DNA of 64,000 bases, taken from Nocardioides piscis. Its GTDB lineage: Bacteria; Actinomycetota; Actinomycetes; Propionibacteriales; Nocardioidaceae. Positions within the stretch are counted from its first letter, which is position 1. Every line of letters starts with the position of its first letter. The stretch covers positions 2,848,501-2,912,500 of the forward strand of contig NZ_CP049866.1 in NCBI RefSeq assembly GCF_011300215.1. Direction: 5' to 3'. Under the pieces are notes generated by a model. The model saw nothing but the letters and a program-made list of their open reading frames with translations, searched no databases and was not told the DNA's origin. Of the stretch, positions 20,561-29,555 are shown piece after piece. The position numbers and the translations under genes were made by a program.

Positions 20561-21763
20561 GTGGCTGGACGCCTCTTCACCTCGGAGTCTGTGACCGAGG
20601 GTCACCCGGACAAGATCGCTGACCAGATCAGCGACACGGTCCTGGACTACCTCATGGCCAACGACCCCAACCGCGAGAACCTGCGGGTTGCCGTCGAGAC
20701 GCTGCTGACCACCGGGCTGGTCGTCGTGGCGGGCGAGGTGCGCACGGAGGCATACGCCCCGGTGGCCGACCTCGTCCGGGCCAAGATCCTCGAGATCGGC
20801 TACGACTCCTCCGACAAGGGCTTCGACGGCGCCTCGTGCGGTGTCCAGGTCGCCATCGGCGGCCAGTCCGTCGACATCGCGGCCGGTGTCGACGAGGGGA
20901 TCGAAGCGCGTCTCGACGACTCCGAGGACGACCTCGACAAGCGCGGTGCCGGTGACCAGGGTCTGATGTTCGGCTATGCCTGCGACGACACCCCTGAGCT
21001 GATGCCGCTGCCGATCATGATCGCCCAGCGCCTCGCGCAGCGGCTGACCGAGGTCCGCAAGGACGGCACGCTCGCCTACCTGCGTCCCGACGGCAAGACG
21101 CAGGTCACCATCGAGTACGACGAGGCTGACCGCCCGGTCCGCGTCGACACCGTCGTGCTGTCGACCCAGCACGCCGAGGACGTCGACCACGCCACGCTCG
21201 AGGCCGACATCAAGAAGCACGTCATCGACTCGGTCCTCGCCTCCTTCGAGATCCCCTCCGAGGGCTATCGCATGCTGGTCAACCCGACGGGCAAGTTCGT
21301 CGTCGGCGGACCGATGGGCGACGCCGGCCTGACCGGTCGCAAGATCATCGTCGACACGTATGGCGGCATGGCTCGCCACGGCGGCGGTGCCTTCTCCGGC
21401 AAGGACCCGTCCAAGGTCGACCGGTCGGCGGCCTACGCGATGCGCTGGGTGGCCAAGAACGTCGTGGCAGCCGGCCTGGCCAGCCGCTGCGAGGCCCAGG
21501 TCGCCTATGCCATCGGCAAGGCCGCCCCTGTCGGGGTCTTCATCGAGACCTTCGGGACCGGCATCGTCTCCGACGAGGCGATCCAGCAGGCCGTCCTCGA
21601 GGTCTTCGACCTCCGTCCGGCCGCCATCATCCGCGACCTCGACCTGCTGCGGCCGATCTACGCCAAGACCTCCGCCTACGGCCACTTCGGCCGTGAGCTG
21701 CCCGAGTTCACGTGGGAGACCACCGACCGGGCCGAGAAGCTCAAGGCCGCGGCCGGCGCCTGA
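20561..21763 (+). CDS. metK: S-adenosylmethionine synthetase
   Basis: 400 residues. It makes SAM from methionine and ATP. Signature segments are [13 protein letters not shown] (metal and ATP), the methionine-loop hexapeptide GAGDQG (here [13 protein letters not shown]), and [16 protein letters not shown], the phosphate-binding P-loop-like motif. GTG start, seven bases after AGGAG. It stands alone between coaBC and priA with its own likely promoter. Confidence 0.97.
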   Translation: MAGRLFTSESVTEGHPDKIADQISDTVLDYLMANDPNRENLRVAVETLLTTGLVVVAGEVRTEAYAPVADLVRAKILEIGYDSSDKGFDGASCGVQVAIGGQSVDIAAGVDEGIEARLDDSEDDLDKRGAGDQGLMFGYACDDTPELMPLPIMIAQRLAQRLTEVRKDGTLAYLRPDGKTQVTIEYDEADRPVRVDTVVLSTQHAEDVDHATLEADIKKHVIDSVLASFEIPSEGYRMLVNPTGKFVVGGPMGDAGLTGRKIIVDTYGGMARHGGGAFSGKDPSKVDRSAAYAMRWVAKNVVAAGLASRCEAQVAYAIGKAAPVGVFIETFGTGIVSDEAIQQAVLEVFDLRPAAIIRDLDLLRPIYAKTSAYGHFGRELPEFTWETTDRAEKLKAAAGA

Positions 21764-21833
21764 GCATTCCTTCCTCGTTCACCACGGCCCACAGGGCGAG
21801 CCGGTGTCAGCCCCCGCTGGTTGAATGCGGCGC

Positions 21834-23846
21834 ATGACCAAGCACGAGGCCGGGCAGGCAGAGATGCTGCCCGGCCTGCGTGCGTCGGTGGCCGATGCGC
21901 GGTCCAAGGCGGCGGCGACCAGGGCCCGCAAGGCTGCGGAGTTCGAGCCCGCCGCGGTGGACCCGGTCGCGCGGGTGCTGGTCGACATACCGCTCGCGCA
22001 CCTCGATCGACCCTTCGACTACGCAGTCCCGGCCAGGGACGCCCGGGCCGCGGTGCCCGGTTCCCGGGTCAAGGTCCGCTTCGCCGGGCAGGACGTCGAC
22101 GGCTTCGTCGTCGAGAGGGTGGCGACGAGCGACCACACCGGTCGCCTGCAGCCGATCCGCCGAGTGGTGAGTCCCGAGCCGGTCCTGCACCCCGAGATCG
22201 CGGCGTTGACTGCGAGCGTCGCCGAGCGATATGCCGGAGCCCGCGCCGACGTCTTGAGGTTGGCAGTCCCACCCCGCCACGCGGGTGCTGAGAAGGAGCC
22301 CTCGCCGGCCCCTGTGCAGCCCCCGCAGGACGCCGACCCGTTGGTCTGGTCGCACGTCGAGCACGGTCCGGCCTTCCTCCAGCACCTGGCCGACGGCGGC
22401 GCCCCGCGGGCGGTCTGGAACGCCGCCCCGGGCGACGACTGGCCGAGCATGCTGGCCCACGCGGTCGCTGCCACCCTGGCCAGTGATCGGGGCGCCCTGG
22501 TCTGCGTGCCCGACCAACGCGACGTTCAGCGGGTCGCCGCTGCGCTCGAGACGACCCTGGGGGAGGGGCACCACGTCGTGCTGGGCGCCGAGAGCGGACC
22601 AGCACAGCGCTGGCGCGACTTCCTGGCCGTCTCCCGCGGCGCCCGAAGGGTCGTGGTGGGGACGCGATCGGCTGCGCTCGCTCCGGTGCGCGACCTGGGG
22701 CTGGTGGTGATCTGGGACGACGGCGACGACCTGCACGCGGAGCCGCGGGCGCCATACCCCCACGTGCGTGAGGTGTTGACCGTGCGCGCCGCTCAGCAGG
22801 ACACGGCGATGGTGATCGGCGGCTTCGCCCGATCCTGCGAGGGCGAGCTCCTGGTCCGGTCGGGGTGGGCCGGCGAGCTGGTCAGCGACCGTGCCACGCT
22901 GCGCCAACGGGCTCGCGTCGACGTGGTGCCGGCCGAGGACCGGGCGGTGGGGGCGCGCATCCCGCGCACCGCCTTCGACGCGATGCGCGACGGGCTCGCG
23001 ACCGGGCCGGTGCTCGTCCAGACACCGCGCGCCGGCTATGCCCCTTCTCTGGCCTGCGAGCGCTGCCGGACCCCGGCGCGGTGTGCCGCCTGCGCGGGGC
23101 CACTCGGGCTCAGCGGCCCGACGACGCCGCCGACCTGCCGCTGGTGTGGTGTCGCCGACCCGGCCTGGGCGTGCCGGGAGTGCGGCCACAGGGGCCTGCG
23201 GGCGCCGGTGCGAGGCGAGGTCAGGACGGCCGAGGAGCTCGGCCGCTCCTTCCCGGGCGTCACGATCCGCAGCTCCAGCGGGGACCGCGTGCTCCCCGAG
23301 GTGACCGGGCGCGCCGACATCGTGGTGGCCACCGTCGGCGCCGAGCCGACGGCCGAGGGTGGGTATGCCGCCGTGGTCATCCTCGACACGTGGCTGACCC
23401 TGGCGCGCGACGACCTGCGTGCCGAGGAGGAGGCGCTGCGCCGGTGGCTGGGAGCGGCCGGTCTCGTGCGGCCGGGGGGACGGGTCGTCGCGGTCGGCGA
23501 TCCCGCTCTGCCGGTCCTGCAGGCGCTGGTCCGCTGGGACCCGGCGGGCTTCGCGGGCCGTGAGCTCGCCGAGCGCTCAGCAGCCCACCTGCCGCCCGCC
23601 GCGCGGATGGCGACGATCACCGGTGAGCCGGGGGCCCTCGACGACGCGCTGACCCTGCTCGCGCTGCCGGAGGTCGCCGAGGTGCTGGGGCCGGTGCCCG
23701 CGGACAAGGACGAGCAGCGCGCGGTGGTGCGCGTGCCCCTCGCCGCCGGTCCGGCTCTGTCGGCTGCCCTCGGCGAGCTCCAGCGCGTTCGCAGTGCGCG
23801 GAAGCTCGATCCCGTGCGGATCCAGGTCGATCCCGGGCAGATCTAG
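21834..23846 (+). CDS. priA: PriA-type primosomal protein N' lacking helicase motifs
   Basis: 670 residues from ATG 21834; an ATG nine bases upstream is the alternative and neither has a Shine-Dalgarno. The N-terminal DNA-binding part has ARVLVDIPLAHLDRPFDYAV. The zinc region is complete with four Cys pairs (CERC, CAAC, CRWC, CREC, about 405-470). The Walker A motif is replaced (NAAPGDDWPSM) and the DEAH box reads WDDGDDLH, so ATPase activity is not expected. Actinobacterial PriA is known to lack helicase domains. A structural role in replication restart is plausible. Confidence 0.9.
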   Translation: MTKHEAGQAEMLPGLRASVADARSKAAATRARKAAEFEPAAVDPVARVLVDIPLAHLDRPFDYAVPARDARAAVPGSRVKVRFAGQDVDGFVVERVATSDHTGRLQPIRRVVSPEPVLHPEIAALTASVAERYAGARADVLRLAVPPRHAGAEKEPSPAPVQPPQDADPLVWSHVEHGPAFLQHLADGGAPRAVWNAAPGDDWPSMLAHAVAATLASDRGALVCVPDQRDVQRVAAALETTLGEGHHVVLGAESGPAQRWRDFLAVSRGARRVVVGTRSAALAPVRDLGLVVIWDDGDDLHAEPRAPYPHVREVLTVRAAQQDTAMVIGGFARSCEGELLVRSGWAGELVSDRATLRQRARVDVVPAEDRAVGARIPRTAFDAMRDGLATGPVLVQTPRAGYAPSLACERCRTPARCAACAGPLGLSGPTTPPTCRWCGVADPAWACRECGHRGLRAPVRGEVRTAEELGRSFPGVTIRSSSGDRVLPEVTGRADIVVATVGAEPTAEGGYAAVVILDTWLTLARDDLRAEEEALRRWLGAAGLVRPGGRVVAVGDPALPVLQALVRWDPAGFAGRELAERSAAHLPPAARMATITGEPGALDDALTLLALPEVAEVLGPVPADKDEQRAVVRVPLAAGPALSAALGELQRVRSARKLDPVRIQVDPGQI

Positions 23847-23871
23847 TCTGCCCTCTGCTCGCCTGCCGCAC

Positions 23872-23877
23872 TATGGT
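23872..23877 (+). promoter_or_regulatory. -10 box of a likely leaderless promoter (gene at 23884)
   Basis: TATGGT ends six bases before the ATG at 23884, with no Shine-Dalgarno. Confidence 0.45.
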
Positions 23878-23883
23878 CAGCCC

Positions 23884-24321
23884 ATGTTCGACATCGGGGT
23901 GGCTGAGCTGTTCGTGTTCGGGGGGACGATGTTGGTCCTCACCCTGGTGTGGCGAGCCTGGCGTGCGCGGTGGGTGCGCGTCTCGCAGGAGTGGCGTCCG
24001 GCCCTGACCCGCGAAGCGGTCGAACAGGTGCTGTTCATGTCGTTCGCGGCCGCGCCGGGCGCGCAGTGGCGCCCCCAGGCCGACGGCTCATGGATCTACA
24101 CCGTGCGGCGGGTGCCGTCCTGGGCGATCCTGCTGGGGCTGCTCACGCTGCCCTTCGGCCTGCTCCTGCTGCTGGTCAAGGAGACAGCAGACCTGCATGT
24201 GCGCCTCCTCGACGACGGCGGCGCGTGCCTGGTGAGAGCGGTCGGCCGGACACCCGACGCGACGGCGCAGGCACTGGACACCTGGTTGACCCGGATGGAG
24301 ACGCGGACGCTGTCTGGTTGA
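23884..24321 (+). CDS. Small membrane protein of unknown function
   Basis: 145 residues. Two hydrophobic segments are seen, about residues 6-24 (VAELFVFGGTMLVLTLVW) and 79-100 (WAILLGLLTLPFGLLLLLV). Between and after them lie soluble stretches, including SFAAAPGAQWRPQADGSW. No family recognised. The ATG is preceded by a leaderless-type -10 box. It lies between priA and def without obvious functional link. The gap 24322-24442 holds no gene. Confidence 0.7.
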   Translation: MFDIGVAELFVFGGTMLVLTLVWRAWRARWVRVSQEWRPALTREAVEQVLFMSFAAAPGAQWRPQADGSWIYTVRRVPSWAILLGLLTLPFGLLLLLVKETADLHVRLLDDGGACLVRAVGRTPDATAQALDTWLTRMETRTLSG

Positions 24322-24442
24322 TCACTCGACCACGTGGAGGATTCAGCCACCGACCGTGGCCGACGCCGTGGGTGCGTGACCTGATCGCTCCACGGCATCC
24401 CTAGACTCGGCAGGAGTTCTCGACCTAGGAGTCGCACCAGTC

Positions 24443-24988
24443 TTGGCAGTCCAGCCCATCCGCCTGTTCGGTGACCCGATCCTGCGCAAGCGCGCGATCG
24501 AGGTCGACGACTTCGACAAGGAGGTCCGCACCCTGGTGCAGGACCTCACCGACACGATGCTCGCAGCGCCCGGCGCTGGTCTCGCCGCTCCCCAGATCGG
24601 CGTCGGCCTGCGGGTGTTCACCTGGCACGTCGACGGCGAGCTGGGACACCTCGTCAATCCCGAGCTGACGCTCAGTGACGAGACCCAGGACGGTGACGAG
24701 GGCTGCCTGAGCCTGCCCGAGATCACCTACGAGTGCCTGCGAGCGCTCTCGGTGGTCGCCACCGGTTTCGACATGTATGGCGAGCCGCAGCGCATCGAGG
24801 CATCCGAGCTGCTCGCCAGGGCGATCCAGCACGAGACCGACCACCTCGACGGGATCCTGTTCATCGACAAGCTCGACACGGCGGCTCGCAAGTCGGCGAT
24901 GAAGGAGATCCGCGAGTCCGAGTGGTTCGGCCTCGAGCAGCCGGTCGTGAAGGTCAGCCCGCACTCCACCTTCGGGTTCGGCCGCTGA
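24443..24988 (+). CDS. def: Peptide deformylase
   Basis: 181 residues. It removes the N-formyl group from new proteins. All three metal and active-site motifs are present: [11 protein letters not shown] (about 46), EGCLSLPE (about 90) and QHETDHLDG (about 132, HExxH-type HETDH). The TTG start at 24443 is used, 11 bases after AGGAG (24427-24431); the conserved N-terminus [13 protein letters not shown] supports it. The stop overlaps the fmt start, linking deformylase and formyltransferase. Confidence 0.95.
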   Translation: MAVQPIRLFGDPILRKRAIEVDDFDKEVRTLVQDLTDTMLAAPGAGLAAPQIGVGLRVFTWHVDGELGHLVNPELTLSDETQDGDEGCLSLPEITYECLRALSVVATGFDMYGEPQRIEASELLARAIQHETDHLDGILFIDKLDTAARKSAMKEIRESEWFGLEQPVVKVSPHSTFGFGR

Positions 24989-25917
24989 TGAGGGTCGTGT
25001 TCGCCGGCACGCCCGATGTCGCCATCCCTGCCCTCGACGCGCTGGTCGCGTCCGCGCACGACGTCGTCGGCGTCGTCACGCGACCCGACGCCCCCTCCGG
25101 ACGCGGTCGCAAGCTCGTCGCGAGCCCGGTCGCGCTGCGCGGCGAGGAGCTCGGCCTGCCGGTGCTGAAGCCCGTCCATCCCCGCGAGCCGGAGTTCCAG
25201 GAGGCGCTGCGAGAGCTGCGTCCCGACGTGTGCCCGGTCGTGGCCTACGGCGCCCTGCTGCCGCAGTCGGCGCTCGACATCGCCGAGCACGGCTGGATCA
25301 ACCTGCACTTCTCGGTGCTGCCCGCATGGCGGGGAGCGGCCCCCGTGCAGCACTCGATCTGGGCCGGCGACGAGATCACCGGAGCCACCACGTTCCGCAT
25401 CGTCAAGGAGCTCGATGCCGGGCCGACGTTCGGCGTGATGACCGAACGGATCCGCCCGACCGACACGGCCGGTGACCTGCTGGGCCGACTGGCCCTGGGG
25501 GGTGCCGAGCTGCTGGTCCGCACCCTCGACGGGATCGCGGACGGCTCGCTCGAGGCTCGCGAGCAGTCCGTCGACGGCCTGAGCTTCGCGCCCAAGATCC
25601 TGGTCGAGGACGCCCGCGTCGCCTGGACCGAGCCGGCGGTCGGTGTCGATCGACGCATCCGGGCGTGCACGCCGGGCCCCGGCGCGTGGTCGACGTGGGA
25701 GGGCGAGCGTTTCAAGATCGGCCCGATCACCGTCGCGACCGGCCGTGAGCGACTCGAGCCCGGTGTCCTCGACGTCACCAAGAACGCCGTCTTCGTCGGC
25801 ACCGCCAGCGACCCGGTCGAGCTCGGGGAGGTCAAGCCACACGGCAAGAAGCTGATGCGCGCCGCCGACTGGGCCCGCGGGGTCACGGTGCCGGTGGGGG
25901 CCCGTCTCGGCGATTGA
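24988..25917 (+). CDS. fmt: Methionyl-tRNA formyltransferase
   Basis: 309 residues from ATG 24988, one base overlapping the def stop. [19 protein letters not shown] is the standard start. The formyl-THF site has [15 protein letters not shown] (family HxSLLPxxRG), and the Asn-His-Asp catalytic set lies in INLHFS and [14 protein letters not shown]. It formylates initiator tRNA. Paired with def in one transcript. Confidence 0.95.
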   Translation: MRVVFAGTPDVAIPALDALVASAHDVVGVVTRPDAPSGRGRKLVASPVALRGEELGLPVLKPVHPREPEFQEALRELRPDVCPVVAYGALLPQSALDIAEHGWINLHFSVLPAWRGAAPVQHSIWAGDEITGATTFRIVKELDAGPTFGVMTERIRPTDTAGDLLGRLALGGAELLVRTLDGIADGSLEAREQSVDGLSFAPKILVEDARVAWTEPAVGVDRRIRACTPGPGAWSTWEGERFKIGPITVATGRERLEPGVLDVTKNAVFVGTASDPVELGEVKPHGKKLMRAADWARGVTVPVGARLGD

Positions 25918-25952
25918 GCGACGTGGGACGGCCGGGCGTAACGTCGCGTCCC

Positions 25953-26777
25953 ATGCTTTCCCTCGACATGCGCACGCGCCGACTCACTGCCCTGGTGACC
26001 ACGGCCGTCCTGCTGCTCAGCCCGCTCCTGGTGTCCGGCCCGGCCGGCGCCGACCACGGCGGTGCCGAGCCAGGCCCCGTCCACGCCGGCAAGACCTATG
26101 GCTGGTGGAACAAGGGAGTCGTGTGGCGCGAGGAGTTCGAGACGCCATACACCGGCGCGATGGGTCCGCAGTGGCGCGCCAGCGGACCTGGTCAGGTCTG
26201 GCACCAGAACGGGATGCTGACCCTCAACGCCACCACCGGCGGCAGCCTGAGCGCCACCCTCGCGGGCGCCGGTGCCGAGGTGGGACGCTGGGAGACACGG
26301 CTGCGCAGCCGCCAGTACGGCCGTGGTGATGCCCGCTATCGCGTGCTCGCCGAGCTCGTGCCTGCGGGCGACGCCGACCAGCACTGCGGTGGTCGCAACG
26401 TCGCCCTGGCGAGCTATGCGCCCAACGCCAAGCGGGTCGGCCTCTATGCGCGTACCCTGCCCAACCGCGCCCACAAGGCCGCCCACACCGGCATCGACCT
26501 GGGCCGCGACCGGTGGCACACCTATGCGGTCGAGGTGACCCGGGAGCGGGTGTCGTGGTTCGTCGACGCGCACGTCGTGTTCAGCGAGCCCCGCGACGAG
26601 GCCCTGGCCGGTGTCCCCCTCACGGTGCGCTTCACCATGGCGGCCAAGCCCGGACGGGTGATGAACGTCAGCCGGATGCAGATGGACTGGGTCCGCCACT
26701 GGAGCCTCGCGGCGCCCAACACGCTGCCCATCGACGCGCCCGCCACCCGGGCCGGCGTCTTCAACCGCGCCTGCTGA
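25953..26777 (+). CDS. Secreted GH16-like (concanavalin-fold) protein
   Basis: 274 residues from ATG 25953; ATG 25968 (MRTRRLTALV) is an alternative. A TAACGT box eight bases upstream suggests a leaderless start at 25953. A signal peptide with LVTTAVLLLSPLLV ends near GPAGADHGG. The mature part (VWREEFETPY, VGRWETRLRSRQYG, RWHTYAVEVTRERVSWFVDAHVV) resembles bacterial GH16/laminarinase-type jelly rolls. The ExDxE catalytic motif is not found, so it may bind rather than cleave carbohydrate. It ends in a Cys (FNRAC). Confidence 0.75.
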   Translation: MLSLDMRTRRLTALVTTAVLLLSPLLVSGPAGADHGGAEPGPVHAGKTYGWWNKGVVWREEFETPYTGAMGPQWRASGPGQVWHQNGMLTLNATTGGSLSATLAGAGAEVGRWETRLRSRQYGRGDARYRVLAELVPAGDADQHCGGRNVALASYAPNAKRVGLYARTLPNRAHKAAHTGIDLGRDRWHTYAVEVTRERVSWFVDAHVVFSEPRDEALAGVPLTVRFTMAAKPGRVMNVSRMQMDWVRHWSLAAPNTLPIDAPATRAGVFNRAC

Positions 26778-26793
26778 CCAGGCTCGCGTCCTC

Positions 26794-27210
26794 ATGACCA
26801 GGCCAGCGCGACCCGACGACGTGGACGCGATCTGTGCGGCGCTGCCGCACACGGAGCTCGGCACGTCCTGGGGCGACGTCCCCACCTGGAAGGTGCCGAC
26901 GGGGGAGAAGGGCAGGGGTTTCGTGCTCTATCGCCACCCACACCCGTCCGCCGTCGATCCGGCGACCGGTGAGGAGTACGACGACCTGCTGGTCATCCGC
27001 ACCGCCGACGCGGGTGACAAGGCCGCGCTGGTGGAGGACGACTCCACGCCGTTCTTCACCATCGACCACTTCCGGTCCTTCAACGCCGTCCTCGTCCAGC
27101 AGTCCAGGCTCGGCGAGCTGAGCCTGGCGGAGCTGACCGAGGTCATCCACGAGGCGTGGCTGGCGGTCGCGCCCAAGCGCCTGGCCAAGGAGTTCCTCGC
27201 AGATGGCTAG
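26794..27210 (+). CDS. MmcQ/YjbR family protein, copy 1
   Basis: 138 residues of the MmcQ/YjbR fold (a double-wing DNA-binding-like domain). Typical segments are ALPHTELGTSWGDVPTWKV, FFTIDHFRSFNAVLV and VIHEAWLAVAPKRLAKEFL. A second copy lies at 31193. The end overlaps rsmB by eight bases. Biochemical role unknown; members are usually annotated as DNA-binding without proof. Confidence 0.8.
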   Translation: MTRPARPDDVDAICAALPHTELGTSWGDVPTWKVPTGEKGRGFVLYRHPHPSAVDPATGEEYDDLLVIRTADAGDKAALVEDDSTPFFTIDHFRSFNAVLVQQSRLGELSLAELTEVIHEAWLAVAPKRLAKEFLADG

Positions 27211-28522
27211 CCGACAGCGGGTCGACGCCTCCCGGCTGGCGGCCTACGACGTCCTCAAGGCCGTGCGGGTGGACGACGCCTACGCCAACCTGGCGCTGCC
27301 CCACGTCATCGCCGAGCACGGTCTCTCCGGGCGCGATGCTGCTTTCACCACCGAGCTGGTCTCGGGGACGATCCGTTGGCAGGGCACCTATGACGCGATC
27401 ATCGACGCCTGCCTGACCAAGCCACGTCTCGAGGCGAAGGTGCGCGACGCGCTGCGCCTGGGGGTGCACCAGCTGCTTGCGATGCGGGTGCCCGACCACG
27501 CCGCGATCAGCAGCAGCGTCGAGCTGATCAGGGCCCGCGTCGGCGTCGGCCCGGCGGGGCTGACCAACGCCGTCCTGCGCAAGGTGAGCGGTCACGACCT
27601 CGACGGCTGGATCCGCCGGGTGGCGCCCGACCCGTCGACCGATCCGGTGGGGTTCGCCTCCGTCGCGCACTCCCACCCGCGGTGGGTGGTCGAGGCGTTC
27701 ACCGAGGCGCTCGGCGGCGCCGACGAGCTCGCTGCCCTGCTGGCGGCGGACAACGCCGCTCCCCGGGTCACCCTGGTCGCACGTCCCGGCCAGGCCGAGG
27801 TCGCCGAGCTGCTCGCTGCCGGCGGGGAGCCGGGGAGGCTGTCGCCATACGCCGTCACGCTGGTGGGCGGCGACCCGTCGGCCATCCCCGCGGTGGCCGA
27901 CGGGCGGGCAGGCATCCAGGACGAGGGGTCCCAGCTGGTCGCCCTGACGCTCGCGCAGGCCGACGTGGTCGGTCGCGATGCTCGCTGGCTCGACGTCTGC
28001 GCCGGACCCGGGGGCAAGGCCGCGTTGCTGGCGGCCCTCGCGGCCGAGCGCGGAGCCCTGGTGCTGGCCAACGAGCGACAGCACCACCGGGCGCGACTGG
28101 TCGTGCGCGGCGTCCGCGCGTCCTCAGCCGGTCTGCTCGGGGTGGTGACCGGCGACGGCACCAGACCGCCGTGGCGCGAGGAGTCGTTCGACCGGGTCCT
28201 CGTCGACGCGCCATGCTCGGGTCTCGGCGCCCTCCGTCGCCGGCCCGAGTCACGCTGGCGCCGTACGCCTGCAGACCTCGACGACCTCGTCCCACTGCAG
28301 CGGCGCCTGCTGACGCGGGCGATCGACGCGGTCCGACCGGGTGGTGTCGTCGTCTATGCGACCTGCTCTCCCGTGCTGGCCGAGACGTCCGGGGTCGTGG
28401 ACGCCGTCCTTGCCGAGCGCGAGGACGCCCAGCTCGAAGCGGTGCGTCAGCTCTGGCCCCACCGTGACGGAACGGACGCGATGTTCATCGCGACGATCCG
28501 GCGTACCCACCTTGGGTCTTGA
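27203..28522 (+). CDS. rsmB: 16S rRNA (cytosine-967 C5) methyltransferase
   Basis: 439 residues. The N-terminal NusB-like RNA-binding domain (about 1-150) contains LVSGTIRWQGTYD. The C-terminal SAM domain has DVCAGPGGKAALLA, the motif IV DAPCSGLGALRRRPE and the catalytic Cys in VYATCSP. It modifies 16S rRNA. Position between fmt and rpe matches mycobacterial fmu. Confidence 0.93.
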   Translation: MASRQRVDASRLAAYDVLKAVRVDDAYANLALPHVIAEHGLSGRDAAFTTELVSGTIRWQGTYDAIIDACLTKPRLEAKVRDALRLGVHQLLAMRVPDHAAISSSVELIRARVGVGPAGLTNAVLRKVSGHDLDGWIRRVAPDPSTDPVGFASVAHSHPRWVVEAFTEALGGADELAALLAADNAAPRVTLVARPGQAEVAELLAAGGEPGRLSPYAVTLVGGDPSAIPAVADGRAGIQDEGSQLVALTLAQADVVGRDARWLDVCAGPGGKAALLAALAAERGALVLANERQHHRARLVVRGVRASSAGLLGVVTGDGTRPPWREESFDRVLVDAPCSGLGALRRRPESRWRRTPADLDDLVPLQRRLLTRAIDAVRPGGVVVYATCSPVLAETSGVVDAVLAEREDAQLEAVRQLWPHRDGTDAMFIATIRRTHLGS

Positions 28523-28592
28523 ACCGTTCACCTGGCGGTGGTGTGATGCATGGGTCCGGCAGCTCGGCCGGGCCGAAGGGGAACGGGTCCTG

Positions 28593-29546
28593 GTGTCTCG
28601 ACGTCTCACCGCCACGGTCGCGGCCATGCTGATGGCCTCGTCGCCGCTGCTCGCCGCGGCCCCGGCGCAGGCAGACGGGGCCGTCACGACCATGACCGGC
28701 CCGGGCGCGGCGGGTGACGCCATGTTCGTCACCTACGTGGGGTGCGCAGCGATCGACGGGGCTGCCACGGCGCCGATCTCGCGGCTCAACCTCGGGCCCG
28801 GAGCGGCGCCGATGGGCACCCGCACCCTGGGGATCGTCCCCCGGGGCCAGGCCACCGCCTCAGGTCCCACGGTGTCCTTCGACTCGCTGGCCGGCCTCGA
28901 CATGGGGCTTCACGTCCGGTCCGAGGCGGGCACCGCCGGGGTGTCGCACGTCTGGCTGAGCACCCCCGACGCCGCGACCGGACACGCCTGGCGCGGGAGC
29001 GCTGCACTGTCCGTCCCGCCCGGCACCTGGCAGCACGTCGACACTGCCGCACTGGTGCACCAGTGGTCGCTCGTCGACCTCGCCACAGGCCAGGTCATGG
29101 CGTCCGAGAGCGCGACCCCCGCAGAGTTCGCGGCCCTGCACGGTGACGGCCCCGGGATGGCAGTCACCGGGTTCGGCTGCGACGGGCATGCCTTCAACCT
29201 CGACGCCGTGACCGCGGGGGGTCACATCTGGGACTTCGAGGGACTTGCCCTCACCACCTCGATCCGGACCTCCGCCCCCGACGTGGCGCGGGGTGCCGAG
29301 GTGTCGGTCGAGGGCGTGGTCACCGATGCGTCCCAGCGGGTCACCGGCGACCCGCTGGTCCTGCAGACCCGGGTCCCCGGCACGGAGCACTGGAAGGACG
29401 CCTCTCCGCTGACCTACACGGTCGAGGGCGCCTCCCGGGTGAGCGTCACGATCGATCACACGCAGGAGCTCCGCTGGCTGCGCCCGACGAGCGAATACGC
29501 CGATGCCGGTGCCTCTGAGCCGATCCTGGTGACAGTCACTGACTAG
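28593..29546 (+). CDS. Secreted protein of unknown function
   Basis: 317 residues from GTG 28593, chosen because it starts a signal peptide (SRRLTATVAAMLMASSPLLAAAPAQA). The mature protein is beta-rich with no membrane span. The last third (TTSIRTSAPDVARGAEVSVEG, DPLVLQTRVPG) looks like an immunoglobulin-like or fibronectin-like module. Two Cys are in the first part (VGCAAI, FGCDGH). No catalytic motif seen and no family recognised. Confidence 0.75.
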   Translation: MSRRLTATVAAMLMASSPLLAAAPAQADGAVTTMTGPGAAGDAMFVTYVGCAAIDGAATAPISRLNLGPGAAPMGTRTLGIVPRGQATASGPTVSFDSLAGLDMGLHVRSEAGTAGVSHVWLSTPDAATGHAWRGSAALSVPPGTWQHVDTAALVHQWSLVDLATGQVMASESATPAEFAALHGDGPGMAVTGFGCDGHAFNLDAVTAGGHIWDFEGLALTTSIRTSAPDVARGAEVSVEGVVTDASQRVTGDPLVLQTRVPGTEHWKDASPLTYTVEGASRVSVTIDHTQELRWLRPTSEYADAGASEPILVTVTD

Positions 29547-29549
29547 GGT
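29544..29549 (+). promoter_or_regulatory. -10 box of a likely leaderless promoter (gene at 29556)
   Basis: TAGGGT includes the stop codon of the preceding gene and ends six bases before the ATG at 29556. No Shine-Dalgarno is present. Confidence 0.5.
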
Positions 29550-29555
29550 CGCCCC

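Noticed and set aside
19049..21685. An 878-codon open frame antisense to rpoZ, coaBC and metK
   Set aside because: It crosses three conserved genes and has no recognisable domain.
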